Assembly: GCA_020310875.1 (NCBI GenBank)
Contig: CM035420.1
Location: 189,812,380-189,876,379, forward strand
Length of the DNA: 64,000 nt
From: Ceratopteris richardii
Lineage: Eukaryota > Streptophyta > Polypodiopsida > Polypodiales > Pteridaceae
Reading direction: 5' to 3'
A program made the translations under genes and the position numbers. Below are positions 1 through 9,298 of the stretch, piece by piece (positions within the stretch are counted from its first letter, which is position 1; the number at the start of each line of letters is the position of its first letter). The notes under the pieces were generated by a model, which was not told where the DNA came from, made no database searches, and was given only the letters and a program-made list of their open reading frames with translations.

Positions 1-1539
1 GATTTTTGATAGCTCTAACTCTTCACCTAGATTGTCCTCAATGTCTATGCACATGCGCACGCATTCCTCTATCGTTCTAGGGTCCTTCAGGTACACATAT
101 GACCTGAGCTTAGTGCTCAACAATCCATCTAGGAACAAGGCCACTTGTTTGGCTGGTGTGGGTAACTCTGGCATAGGGCATCTCTCCAGGTACTGTCTAA
201 ATCTTCTTCCAGCTAGTCTGACCGTCTCTTGAGGTGTTTGTTTGAAACTATGAATTAGTGAGGAGGTGTTATGCCTGATTCCACTCTTAGAAAACTCGAC
301 AATAAATGCCTCTAAGAGTTGGTCTATGTTTCTGAAATGCCTCTCATTTAGTGGTTGGAACCACGTAAGGGCAGTGTTCCTAAGGGTTAGACCGAAAGCA
401 TTATATTGTGTGAATAGGTCCTCCACTTGTTCAGCTTTCAACACTTGTCGAAATTCGGCCACATGGTCATAAGGGTCTCCCGTGCCATCGAAATAATTCT
501 TCATGGACTTCACAAGTTGGGTTGGTCGTAGGGTCCTAGTGTGTTCTCTCGGCCTTGGCAAAGGAAAATCATCAATGTCCCGGTGATTCCATGGGGTTCT
601 ATGTCTCTCAGTTTCTACTCTATTCCTTTCTGTTCCCGTTCTTTCTCTTCCCAGGGAGTTGGCAAAACTTACCTCAGGTTTGTCTCTACCTCTATCTCTT
701 TGAGTGCCATGAGCTTGGGAGGTCCCAGCTCCTTGATGGCCAAAGGATACATTAGACCTTGGTTGGGGAAAGACCAATTCACCCTTCCAAGTGTAGGCAT
801 GTCTGCCCTGCTCAGTGACCACGAAGATTCTCTCTGATGCAGCGTCTAGGTAGGTTACTTGGCCTGGACTATCAGGGTCCTTAAACTCGTAGATTGGGAG
901 GGTGTTCCCCTCCTGAGGTTGAGAAGTTCTATATCTCCAAAAAGCCTCATCGGTTTCCCGATTTAAAAGCAGATCTATGCTTTTATTATCTTGTGGAATC
1001 CATTCCGGAGTCATGATTCTGGTCAAGACAGACTTACCACGGGGAGTTCTTGGCTCTCTCTCTAAGTTCCCTTGCTCTATATCTCCCAAGTCGGCCTCCG
1101 CAATCACATTCCCAAACTCATCAGTTCTATCGGGAAGAGTGGTGACTACATATATAGTCCCCTCTTTATCTAGGTATGCTCCATTCTCAAACTTGACTAC
1201 CGGGTAGTCTATTCCATGGGGTTGGTCGGGGTTCTTAATCTGGACCACTGATCTTCTCAGTCCGTCTTCGTAGATGCGAGCACCTAGACGATTCGTCCTG
1301 ATATATTCCAATTGAGTCCTATAAGGCCCCTCTGGCTTTTCTAGATATGCCAACCCTGAACTACCTACTGATCTCTCCATGTGATAGGACATCTCTAAAT
1401 CGCTTGTTTTTGATCTGGCAGTGTATGGGTAATCACTCAACTGTTGGGCCCAAGACCTGGCAGTGTGATTGACACTAGCTTCAGAAGATCTGAGGCTTTG
1501 TCTGTCTCGGCCTAAGTGTCTGCCTGATCTAAGGTTCAT
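1..1539 (-). CDS. Ty3/gypsy gag polyprotein, N-terminal 513 codons, runs off the left edge
   Basis: Translating the minus strand from the ATG at 1539 gives one uninterrupted frame of 513 codons that leaves the window at position 1. The first ~330 residues are charged and hydrophilic. The remainder is a retrotransposon gag domain: a YFDGTGDPYDHVAEF block (about 487-439), an LTW motif followed by FQPLNERHF (about 366-335), and a helical capsid-like tail with PAKQVALFLDGLL (about 146-108). The protein would form the capsid of the element's particle. The zinc knuckle and pol lie beyond the edge. The frame has no stop or shift, in contrast to the related element at 3811-15818, so this copy looks younger. 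Its leader, primer site and LTR lie to the right in the expected order. The domain is seen directly; the Ty3/gypsy assignment also rests on the related plus-strand element. Confidence 0.88.
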   Translation of the reverse strand, partial: MNLRSGRHLGRDRQSLRSSEASVNHTARSWAQQLSDYPYTARSKTSDLEMSYHMERSVGSSGLAYLEKPEGPYRTQLEYIRTNRLGARIYEDGLRRSVVQIKNPDQPHGIDYPVVKFENGAYLDKEGTIYVVTTLPDRTDEFGNVIAEADLGDIEQGNLEREPRTPRGKSVLTRIMTPEWIPQDNKSIDLLLNRETDEAFWRYRTSQPQEGNTLPIYEFKDPDSPGQVTYLDAASERIFVVTEQGRHAYTWKGELVFPQPRSNVSFGHQGAGTSQAHGTQRDRGRDKPEVSFANSLGRERTGTERNRVETERHRTPWNHRDIDDFPLPRPREHTRTLRPTQLVKSMKNYFDGTGDPYDHVAEFRQVLKAEQVEDLFTQYNAFGLTLRNTALTWFQPLNERHFRNIDQLLEAFIVEFSKSGIRHNTSSLIHSFKQTPQETVRLAGRRFRQYLERCPMPELPTPAKQVALFLDGLLSTKLRSYVYLKDPRTIEECVRMCIDIEDNLGEELELSKI

Positions 1540-3215
1540 AAGCCTGATTTATTCACCCCCTGGGACCCAAGCACACCCTCGTTGCAGGCTGATTTTGCAC
1601 CAATCACTTTGTTCTTTTTAGTTGAATAGTATGTTTATGGTCTTGTCTGAAATTGCGTCGTCAGGAGTACTTAAATGAATTTCCGCACTTGATGAGTGAT
1701 CGAATCCCGTTTACCTTTTTGTCCCTTAGTGTTTTCGCACTTAAGACCTATTTATTTTCTTGCACTTGGTTGATTAATTCTCTTGGACTTACTTCGTGCC
1801 TAACGTTGCCCTAGTTAATTACCACACCTAAGTCGTACTTAGCCTGGGCTAGGAATTGACAAAGGAGGGTTATGAGATCTTCCAACCTCAATCAGCTGGT
1901 TGACCCGACAGCTATGCAAGCCTAGGAAGCCTTCTCCCAGGCTCGGTACTCACCCTTGCTAGCTTGCTTTGATTGCCTTGAGTGCCCACAAAGTTCCTGC
2001 AAAAACTCACCAGTTAGTATAGCTTTATTGCCACAAGTATTTGAAAGACCCGCTTCAATAATTTTAACCCCCTTGGGTAGCTCACTGTACCCCCTGTCTC
2101 TGAGAATCACTTAGTCCCACCTATCTCTGGTTTCTATGCTTTTTGCCCCCTACCAAGGTTCTAAGTCATACCAATATGTCAAAAACCAAGCTCACTACCC
2201 TTCAACCACTCAAAAATTATCTCTCAATTTTCAGGCGTTAATGGCCGTGTATCGCGATAGGTTGGGTCGGGGTGTCGCGATAGCTCGGAGTGTCGCGATA
2301 CCTTGGGGTGTCGCGATAGCTCGGGGTGTCGCGATACCTTGGGGTGTCGCGATAGCTCGGAGTGTCGCGATACCTTGGGGTGTCGCGATAGCTCGGAGTG
2401 TCGCGATAGCTCGGAGTGTCGCGATACCTTGGGGTGTCGCGATAGCTCGGAGTGTCGCGATACCTTGGGGTGTCGCGATAGCTCGGAGTGTCGCGATACC
2501 TTGGGGTGTCGCGATACCTTGGGGTGTCGCGATACCTTGGGGTGTCGCGATACCTTGGAGTGTCGTGATACCTTGGGGTGTCGCGATAGCTCGGAGTGTC
2601 GCGATACCTTGGGGTGTCGCGATAGCTCGGAGTGTCGCGATACCTTGGGGTGTCGCGATAGCTCGGAGTGTCGCGATACCTTGGGGTGTCGCGATAGCTC
2701 GGAGTGTCGCGATACCTTGGGGTGTCGCGATAGCTCACGGGGTGTCGCGATACCTTGGGGTGTCGCGATAGCTCGAGATATGGCGAATTTTCCTGTTCTA
2801 TCTAGGGTTCCTAGGAGCTCTAGGCCTGCGCAATGCCGTGGTGCACTCAGAATCGTGAGAAGTCGAGCTTTTCGGAGTGTCGCGATAGCTCGAGCTCAAC
2901 GCCTCGGGGACTGTGCAGGCAGTTTCTGTACCTGCTGAGCTTGCTGGAGATGATGATGGAGCTGGTACCTGCAAGAAACATGCAAAAAACACACAAATGC
3001 AAACACACACAATCGCTCTCTCTCAAACTCGCACACAACAAATGAGGGAAAGAAAGGGGAGAGGGGATATGTAGTGGGGAAGGAGGTGGAGGTGGAGATG
3101 GAGAAGGAGGTGAAGATGAAGATGGAGATGGAGAAAAATCAGAAATTTACCTACTACTTACCATTCCAACGCGTCCTCTCTACGTCTTACCATCACACGC
3201 TCGTCCTCAAAGCTC
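1540..3215 (-). other. Untranslated leader of the minus-strand Ty3/gypsy element
   Basis: This is about 1.7 kb between the primer site and the gag ATG. It has no convincing coding frame. It holds the 18-bp minisatellite described separately and, at about 3060-3140, a strand-biased purine tract of GGA/GAA/GAT triplets on the plus strand. A short minus-strand frame at 1922-2110 has no recognisable domain and I do not call it. Long leaders between primer site and gag are usual in large plant Ty3 elements. Confidence 0.7.
2255..2783. repeat. 18-bp minisatellite, about 28 units, each centred on TCGCGA
   Basis: Two alternating 18-bp subunits, GTCGCGATAGCTCGGAGT and GTCGCGATACCTTGGGGT, are repeated about 28 times, with a few substitutions and one 2-base insertion near 2733. 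An isolated half-unit recurs at about 2876-2893. The unit length is a multiple of three and contains no stop, so both strands appear open across the array; these frames are not genes. Every unit carries the palindrome TCGCGA, which makes the array very CpG-dense compared with its surroundings. It lies within the leader of the minus-strand element. Confidence 0.95.
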
Positions 3216-3235
3216 GATCCCCGGCAACGGCGCCA
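3216..3235 (-). other. Primer binding site, tRNA-Asp type
   Basis: On the minus strand this reads TGGCGCCGTTGCCGGGGATC, complementary to the 3' end of plant tRNA-Asp. It begins a few bases after the LTR end at 3244. Its position fixes the polarity of the element: LTR to the right, gag to the left. Confidence 0.85.
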
Positions 3236-3243
3236 AAAGTTGG

Positions 3244-3810
3244 TGTAGCTCAGTGATGAGTAGCACCTCCTTTAATGTCAATCCGGGAAGACATGAGGAT
3301 GGTATGAAGACCACGAGCAAGTGGAAGCACAAGTGCGTGAGTGAGAAGCACACATACACACACACGCGCACACACAGTAAGAACAAAGAGAGTAAGACAA
3401 TGGAATCACTTCTATTGCAAGAAAGTTCTCATACAAGCTCAAACTACCAGAAGCTAACTCCCAAAAATGAGCTCTCTAGCTCTATTTATAGTTTTTGACT
3501 GACTTTGGCCCTGTTCAGACCTAGTGTCCGGCCTAGTTAAAAATTAGGTTCCGGGGCTTATTGGAGGGCCCAAACGAGATCTAAAAATTATGAAAATTGG
3601 CAGGCAACTACATCTAAGGCTCCCCAAGCTCGAGGACTCCTCGGCTTGTACAAAATGGAGCTACAAAAAGGTGAAAAGATATTTACAAGGGTTTGTAGTG
3701 ATGAGAATCACTTTAGAATGATGTTGGGGTTTTTGAAAAAAATGAAGGGTAGCCTCAGTGCTAGATCTGCATGTGTGTCCATACTTGCTTCTTCCCGCAT
3801 CCTGTCAACA
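3244..3810 (-). repeat. 5' LTR of the minus-strand Ty3/gypsy element
   Basis: The reverse complement matches the plus-strand LTR at 15115-15818 over most of its length: the CTACTCATCACTGAGCTACA end, a (CA)n stretch at about 3348-3376, the TATAAATA box, and the block at 3530-3700. The minus-strand copy starts TGTTGACAGG at 3810 and ends in CA at 3244. Immediately beyond 3810 the sequence becomes the gag zinc-knuckle region of the plus-strand element, so 3810 is read as the insertion boundary. The two LTRs differ in length (about 567 versus 704 bp) and by many substitutions. Confidence 0.8.
3483..3490 (-). promoter_or_regulatory. LTR TATA box
   Basis: TATAAATA on the minus strand, embedded in a block conserved with the other LTR (15557-15564). 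It is the most likely core promoter of the element. This is inferred from conservation and position. Confidence 0.55.
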
Positions 3811-5523
3811 AGATGTCAGGGAGATCACCTCATTCGTGATTTCCCCTTACCTCCACCTACACAACCCCAGTCAGTGACAATCCAAGGCTTTTGCCAAGAG
3901 TGTGGAAAGGAGCATCTCTTACGAGACTGCCCTAAGAATCCTAATAATATGCCAAAGATTACTCCTATCAATGTTGTAGGGTTAGTGGTAGATTCCACAG
4001 GAAGTGTCACTTCCACTGCGCCAATACAAGTGGTCACGAGAGCCCAAGCCTTACAGCAGAACCCAGGTGTAGGCCAGGAAAAGAGCCCAGTTGTTAGTGA
4101 AATGGAGAGCATGACAAAGAAGAGGACTAGAGCTTGGAGAGATAGTCGTGAAAGAATGAAAAGGCAATGAGCAAAAAAGATGAGTGAACTCAAGGAAAGC
4201 CTCAAAGAAACAAAGGCCAGGATAACTGAACTCACATCTCAAACTCCCTCTCACACTACCCCACCTCCACCATTCCCAACCCCATCCGACCCGCCACCTT
4301 CCAACCCGCCTCACCTAATTCCACCACCCCCTAGAGTAGGATCAGTCCTATCAGATCCCACTCTCGAGGACCTTAATATGATGCTTAAAGCATATCAGGC
4401 AAGAATCCAAGAAGGGCCAAACGTAACTGATCATGAAAAGTGTTACCCTAGAGCAGAACTAGAGGTAAAACAAACCAAAATTTGTGCTAAGATGGTGGAA
4501 TTGGCTCAGACCATGTTTGAGGCCAGTCGCCTATTTAACATCTCTAGTTCAAGGAAGACACAGTTGCACTTTGATGGACTGTTAGAAAGAATAGAGAAGC
4601 TGATTGCACAATCAGAAAAGGAACCCGCCTCTCAACACAAGGACAAGGCAAGTGAAAGAGTAAGCATTCCTGCCCAGGAAGCCTATGTGCCTGAAGCCTA
4701 TGTGCCTAACTCTACGGAGCCAGACACATCATCTTCTATGAATCGATTCACACCAGAATTCCTACGAGAGATTCAAGAAGACAAATGGGCTAAAGAAAGT
4801 GAAGCCCCTCCTCCCATTGAACTTGTGGATGATGCACATGACCAATTCCCACAAGACATCCCATCCATTTATGAGGAACAAGAGAGCACCCACTCTCAGG
4901 AAAGACTAGACTTTGAATCTAATTCTTTACAAGAATTACCCCACTTCACAGGCCCATGGGAAGCTAAGTCTACTTGCATGAGAGCACCCACAGTCATGGT
5001 ACGAAATGAAGACTCGGTCATACCTAGGAACACAGAGGTAGTGAAAAACACTAAAGTACAGTGCAACCTCACCTTAGAAGAGCTACTCAAAGTAAGGCCA
5101 GAGCTATGGAAACATGTAGCCAAACAAGTACCAGAGATAGCAAAACCGCGTTCCCAGGTAGGATCCCAGAGAACAGTACCAGAAATACCATTGGACAAGA
5201 TAGGAGACATGAGTGAGGGCGAAGAGGGAAACACATATCTTCCTATCACCCATCAAGGATACACCACCAAGGCCATTCTAGACTCAGGCGCAGGTGTTGC
5301 AATTGCTACCACTTCCCTATGGAAGCGTTGGGGCAAGCCAGCACTCAGGCCCACAAGAATGAAATTGCAAATGGCTGATGGTCACATAGAGAGACCCCTA
5401 GGGTTGTTAGAGGGAATAACTCTCACCACCTGTGGCGTTGAGTTCGAGCACACATTTGCTATATGTGATTTTAGCAAAAATCATGCCTATGAGATGATTT
5501 TGGGAAGACCCTTTATGCGATAG
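3811..5523 (+). pseudogene. gag C-terminus (zinc knuckle) and aspartic protease
   Basis: The frame enters at the LTR boundary in a truncated first knuckle (CQGDHLIRDF) and continues through a proper CX2CX3GX0-1HX4C knuckle (CQECGKEHLLRDC, about 3892-3930). An in-frame TGA at 4168-4170 interrupts it. The remainder (4180-5523) has a short coiled coil, a proline-rich stretch at about 4255-4330, a long acidic spacer, and a retropepsin at about 5230-5520 with the catalytic ILDSGAG motif (about 5275-5295) and the closing ILGRPF. Knuckles package RNA; the protease cleaves the polyprotein. A TAG at 5521 stops it, but the same frame continues into the next segment. Confidence 0.82.
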
Positions 5524-6297
5524 TTGCAAGTGGTACAGGATTGGGGAACCAATTCTTTGTACCTACAACACTTAGGTGTTACGACCAAAGTGAATCTCAA
5601 AGATTACTCTCATAGAGATGTCCCTCCTATCCAATGGAACCCCATCCATAGAGCCAAAGATGATGCAGAATCTGTGCATTCCATAGGATCAGGATCCTCA
5701 TGGATGCATGAAGACACCCACTTATGGATGTGCAAAGTGGCAGTAGAAGAGGAGAAAAGAGAAAAGGCCAGAGAAATAGGTGCAAACGAAACACATAGAC
5801 CCATTCAAGACCCAGCCTATGCACCTGTAGTATTTCCTGATGAAGAATTTGAACCCCATGGCTTGGCAGAAATCTTAGCAACAATGGATGTAGCCATCAA
5901 TGAAGAACAATGGACACCCCACTGTGATGAGGATGCCTATGACCTTTCAGTCTTCTCCATAGAGCCAATGATGGGAGAGGCAGTGTTAGAAGAGTGCGAA
6001 CCTAGCCCTGATGCATTCGAAGATGCGAGTGACTCCGATCTAGAGTCAATCATTATGGACCCACCTTTTGCATCAGATGAAGAATACTTCCATGAAGTAG
6101 AATTTCAACCCCAGAGGCATGGAGAACTTACAAATGATGTAAGGCTAGCCACACATCTAACTCCTAAGGAAGAAGGAAAGAAAAGAAAGAAGAGAGAAGT
6201 CACACAAGAAGAGGAGGAATCTTTGTTTGAGGTCCCAGAAAATTTTAAGAAGTATGAGATAGATGACAGGAGAGTCATGATCAGAATGCCTAAATGA
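5524..6297 (+). pseudogene. Acidic linker between protease and reverse transcriptase
   Basis: About 257 codons in the same frame as the protease, separated from it by the TAG at 5521-5523 and from RT by a TGA at 6295-6297. The start resembles the usual segment after a Ty3 protease (VQDWGTNSLY). The rest is rich in D and E, for example around 5930-6075, with a basic run at about 6175-6205. I recognise no catalytic domain. It is probably the polyprotein spacer before RT. The start codon is not meaningful because this is a continuation of the polyprotein. Confidence 0.65.
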
Positions 6298-7555
6298 GAG
6301 GCGCAATCAGGGGAGGCCTATGATAACAAAGAAGCCACCAAGAAAATTGTGGTAGCTCTGGAAGAAGGAGAGGAGAGATGCACGTACATAGGCCATGACC
6401 TGATAGAAGAGGAAGAACAAGAGCTAATAGCCTTGCTAAGAGAATACAGAGATGTGTTTGCTTGGAGTTACAAGCATTTGAAGGGTGTTGACCCTGACAT
6501 ATGCTCACACACCATCCCCATGACCTCAGATGCCAAACCCTCTAAGCAAAAGCCATATACATATAATGATAACTATGCCGCCAAAATCAAAGAGGAGATA
6601 GATAGACTGGTTGAAGCTGGATTTATCTATGAAATTGAGCACACTGAGTGGGTATCCCCCATTGTAGTGGTGCCCAAGAAGAATGGAAAGCTGCATGTAT
6701 GCATTAACTTGAAGAAGGTTAATGCAGCCACAATTCGAGATAACTATCCGCTTCCTATCACAGAGCATCTCTTAGAAAGAGTAGCAGGCAAGGAAGTGTA
6801 CAGCTTCCTGGATGGATTCTCTGGCTACAATCAAGTAGCCATAGCTCCAGAAGACCAGCATAAGACTGCTTTTGCCACTGAGTGGGGCATCTTTTTTGGG
6901 CTTACCAATGCACCAGCTACCTTCCAGAGGCTGATGTGCCATCTATTTAAGAGTTCCTAAGGAAGAACTTAGAAGTCTATGTTGATGATCTTTGTGCTCA
7001 TTACAACATAAGCCAAACCCATATTCCTGAACTCAGACAAATCTTTGACAAATGTAGAGAATATCAAGTCTGCCTAAACCCAAAAAAGTGTGTTTTCATG
7101 GTCAGGCAAGGCAAGATTCTAGGACACATAGTGTCAAAGAATGGCATATCCACTGATGAGGAGAAAGTGAGAGCCATAGCCGAGTTACCTAGGCCAAAGA
7201 ACGTCAAGGAAGTACAGGCTTTTATGGGGCATTGTGGTTACTACCGACGGTTCATTCATATGTACACTGTCATTGCAAAGCCCATGTATGGACTTTTGAC
7301 TAACTTTGAGTGGACTGATGAATGTGAGAATTCCTTCAATGAGCTTAAACGGGATTATGTTCCGCATCAATCTTAACCACACCAGATTGGAATAAGCCTT
7401 TCCATGTTCATGTGGATGCATCCAATTATGCTATTGGGTGTGTACTCGCGCAACCTATTGGTGAAGGTAATATGGATCTTCCAATTGCCTATGCTAGTAG
7501 ACAATTGAATGCAGCTGAATGAAATTATACAACCACCGAACGAGAAGGATTAGGC
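6298..7555 (+). pseudogene. Reverse transcriptase and N-terminal RNase H, frameshifted
   Basis: Ty3-type RT: SPIVVVPKKNGKLHVCINLKKVN (split over about 6655-6725), DGFSGYNQVAI (about 6811-6843), FGLTNAPATFQRLM (about 6895-6937). The frame breaks near 6945, and the next frame carries the catalytic YVDDL (about 6978-6992), the LGHIVSKNGI block (about 7120-7150) and the FMGHCGYYRRFI thumb. A second shift near 7350 leads into RNase H (VHVDASNYAIG at about 7409-7441, then AYASRQLNAAE), which has an in-frame TGA near 7520. It copied element RNA into DNA in the particle. Active-site motifs survive but the gene cannot be read through. Confidence 0.85.
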
Positions 7556-9298
7556 ATGGTATATGCAGTTAAAAATTTTAGACATTATTTGCTTGCAAAT
7601 AAGTTCAAATTTTTTACTGACCATCAGGCACTGCTATATCTCGTGAACAAGCCATGCAATACAGGTAGATTAGTAAGATGGTTTCTCTTACTAATGGAAT
7701 ACGACTTCGAGGTTGTGGTAAGGAAAGGTAGGACTCACTTGAGAGCAGACCATCTCTCTAGGCTCACATCTGGAGAAGCCCCAGAAGGAGTGTCAGATGA
7801 CCTTCCTGATGCTTACTTGTTTAATTTGGAAGTGGTGCCGCAGTGGGCTAAGTCATTAGTGCCAGTATTGACATACGGGCCTAACCACCCAGTAGTAAAC
7901 ACACAGGATAGAGAGGTAGTAAAAGCTCAAAAGTATCACATCATGGCAGGTAGTATGTACAAGCACACAGATCAAGGGATCTTGGCTTTTTGTGTGGAAG
8001 AGGATGAGTACGCTAAATGGTTGCAATTAGCACATGTAGGTGCATTAGAGCAACACTACTCAAAACAACGAACCCTACAAACACTAAGGAGACTCGGAGT
8101 GCATTGGCCAACTATGGAAGCTGATGTCCAAAAGTTGTGCAAGGAATGCCCAATATGTTGCACTAAACCACCTGTGGAACATGCCACTCTTTATCAAGTG
8201 TCCATAGTGCCAGATTGGAGTGAACCACTAGTATCCTTCCTGAGGACGAAAACGTTCCCTCCAGACATGACTCTGGTTAGGAAAAGAAGTCTAGAACAAG
8301 AAGCCCTAGAGTACTCACTCATTGGTGATAATCTTTACAAGTGTGGTAAGGATGGTTACCTGAGACTATGTGTCCATGAAAGTGAATATCTCAAGATCTT
8401 GGAAACTGCTCACCAAGGTGTAGCAGGAGGACACTTTGGACCAGATCGGGTGATCAAGGCAATACTATTTGCGGGCTTCTGGTGGCCGACCCTTCACATG
8501 GATGCACATACCTATGTGAAACGATGTGATGTCTGTCAGAGAACTCAGTATCCTATACGTAAAGATGAGATGCCACTGACACCTATGATGGGTGGACATG
8601 CATTCTCTAAGTGGGGAATAGACTTCGTAGGTCCTATTAATCCCCCAGCTAAGGGTTCCCATGTAGAATATATCATTGTTGCGACAGACTATCTAACAAA
8701 GTGGGTAGAGGTAAAAGCCATGACAAAGAATGATGCTCAGACAATTGCTAAATTCTTGTTTGAGAATGTATTCACAAGATACGGGCTACCTATAGAGCTA
8801 GTAAGTGATAGGGGCACTCACTTCTTGAATGAAGTGATTGAAAATTTGCTCCAAGAATTCTTGGTAGTTCATAAGAAGTCTGCCCCCTACCACCCACAAG
8901 CTAATGGGCAAGCCGAAAGCACAAACAAGATTCTGTGCAATGTGTTGACCAAACTAGTGAATAATAAACGCTCTGATTGGGACAAACAGCTACACCATGC
9001 TGTTTGGGCATACCGAGTCGCCTACAAAACGGTACTCCAAGCCACCCCCTTTCAGATGGTGTTTGGCCAAAATGCAGTGCTACCATTAGACTTCTTAATA
9101 CCAACACTGAAAGTAGCACAAGAGCATGAATGGACGGGTCATGAACTCTCCTCTAGACTATTTGACCTTGAACAATTAGGAGAAACAAGACTGAGAGCAG
9201 CTGCAGGGATATATGCAGCTAAGAAACGACAGAAGGCATACTTTGATGCCCATGTTAAGGATAAAGGATTGAAGGCAGGCGACCTAGTATTAGTCTAG
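7556..9298 (+). CDS. RNase H C-terminus and integrase with two tandem zinc-binding modules
   Basis: 580 open codons, residues numbered from 7556. RNase H ends with FFTDHQALLYLV (19-30) and RADHLSRL (63-70). Two integrase N-terminal zinc modules follow: H160, H167, C195, C198, and then H286, H293, C324, C327. The usual Ty3 integrase has one. The catalytic core is complete: D356 (GIDFVGP), D418 (VSDRGTHF) and E454 (NGQAES), with 35 residues between the last two. The TAG at 9296-9298 is in frame and the C-terminal segment continues beyond it. This enzyme inserted the DNA copy into chromosomes. Its N-terminus is not natural; it follows the RT/RNase H segment in the original polyprotein. Confidence 0.87.
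   Translation: MVYAVKNFRHYLLANKFKFFTDHQALLYLVNKPCNTGRLVRWFLLLMEYDFEVVVRKGRTHLRADHLSRLTSGEAPEGVSDDLPDAYLFNLEVVPQWAKSLVPVLTYGPNHPVVNTQDREVVKAQKYHIMAGSMYKHTDQGILAFCVEEDEYAKWLQLAHVGALEQHYSKQRTLQTLRRLGVHWPTMEADVQKLCKECPICCTKPPVEHATLYQVSIVPDWSEPLVSFLRTKTFPPDMTLVRKRSLEQEALEYSLIGDNLYKCGKDGYLRLCVHESEYLKILETAHQGVAGGHFGPDRVIKAILFAGFWWPTLHMDAHTYVKRCDVCQRTQYPIRKDEMPLTPMMGGHAFSKWGIDFVGPINPPAKGSHVEYIIVATDYLTKWVEVKAMTKNDAQTIAKFLFENVFTRYGLPIELVSDRGTHFLNEVIENLLQEFLVVHKKSAPYHPQANGQAESTNKILCNVLTKLVNNKRSDWDKQLHHAVWAYRVAYKTVLQATPFQMVFGQNAVLPLDFLIPTLKVAQEHEWTGHELSSRLFDLEQLGETRLRAAAGIYAAKKRQKAYFDAHVKDKGLKAGDLVLV

Noticed and set aside
541..1207. Plus-strand frames at the left edge
   Set aside because: They are shadows of the minus-strand gag, which is open over the whole 1,539 bases and has a recognisable domain.
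2255..2783. CRISPR-like array
   Set aside because: Units are contiguous with no unique spacers, in a plant retrotransposon leader.
2136..2938. Long overlapping frames on both strands across the minisatellite
   Set aside because: The unit is 18 bp and stop-free, so frames stay open by arithmetic. Products are six-residue repeats with no domain.
3646..3810. Start of the plus-strand gag at 3646
   Set aside because: Up to 3810 the sequence is the inverted LTR of the other element; the gag frame begins at the junction.
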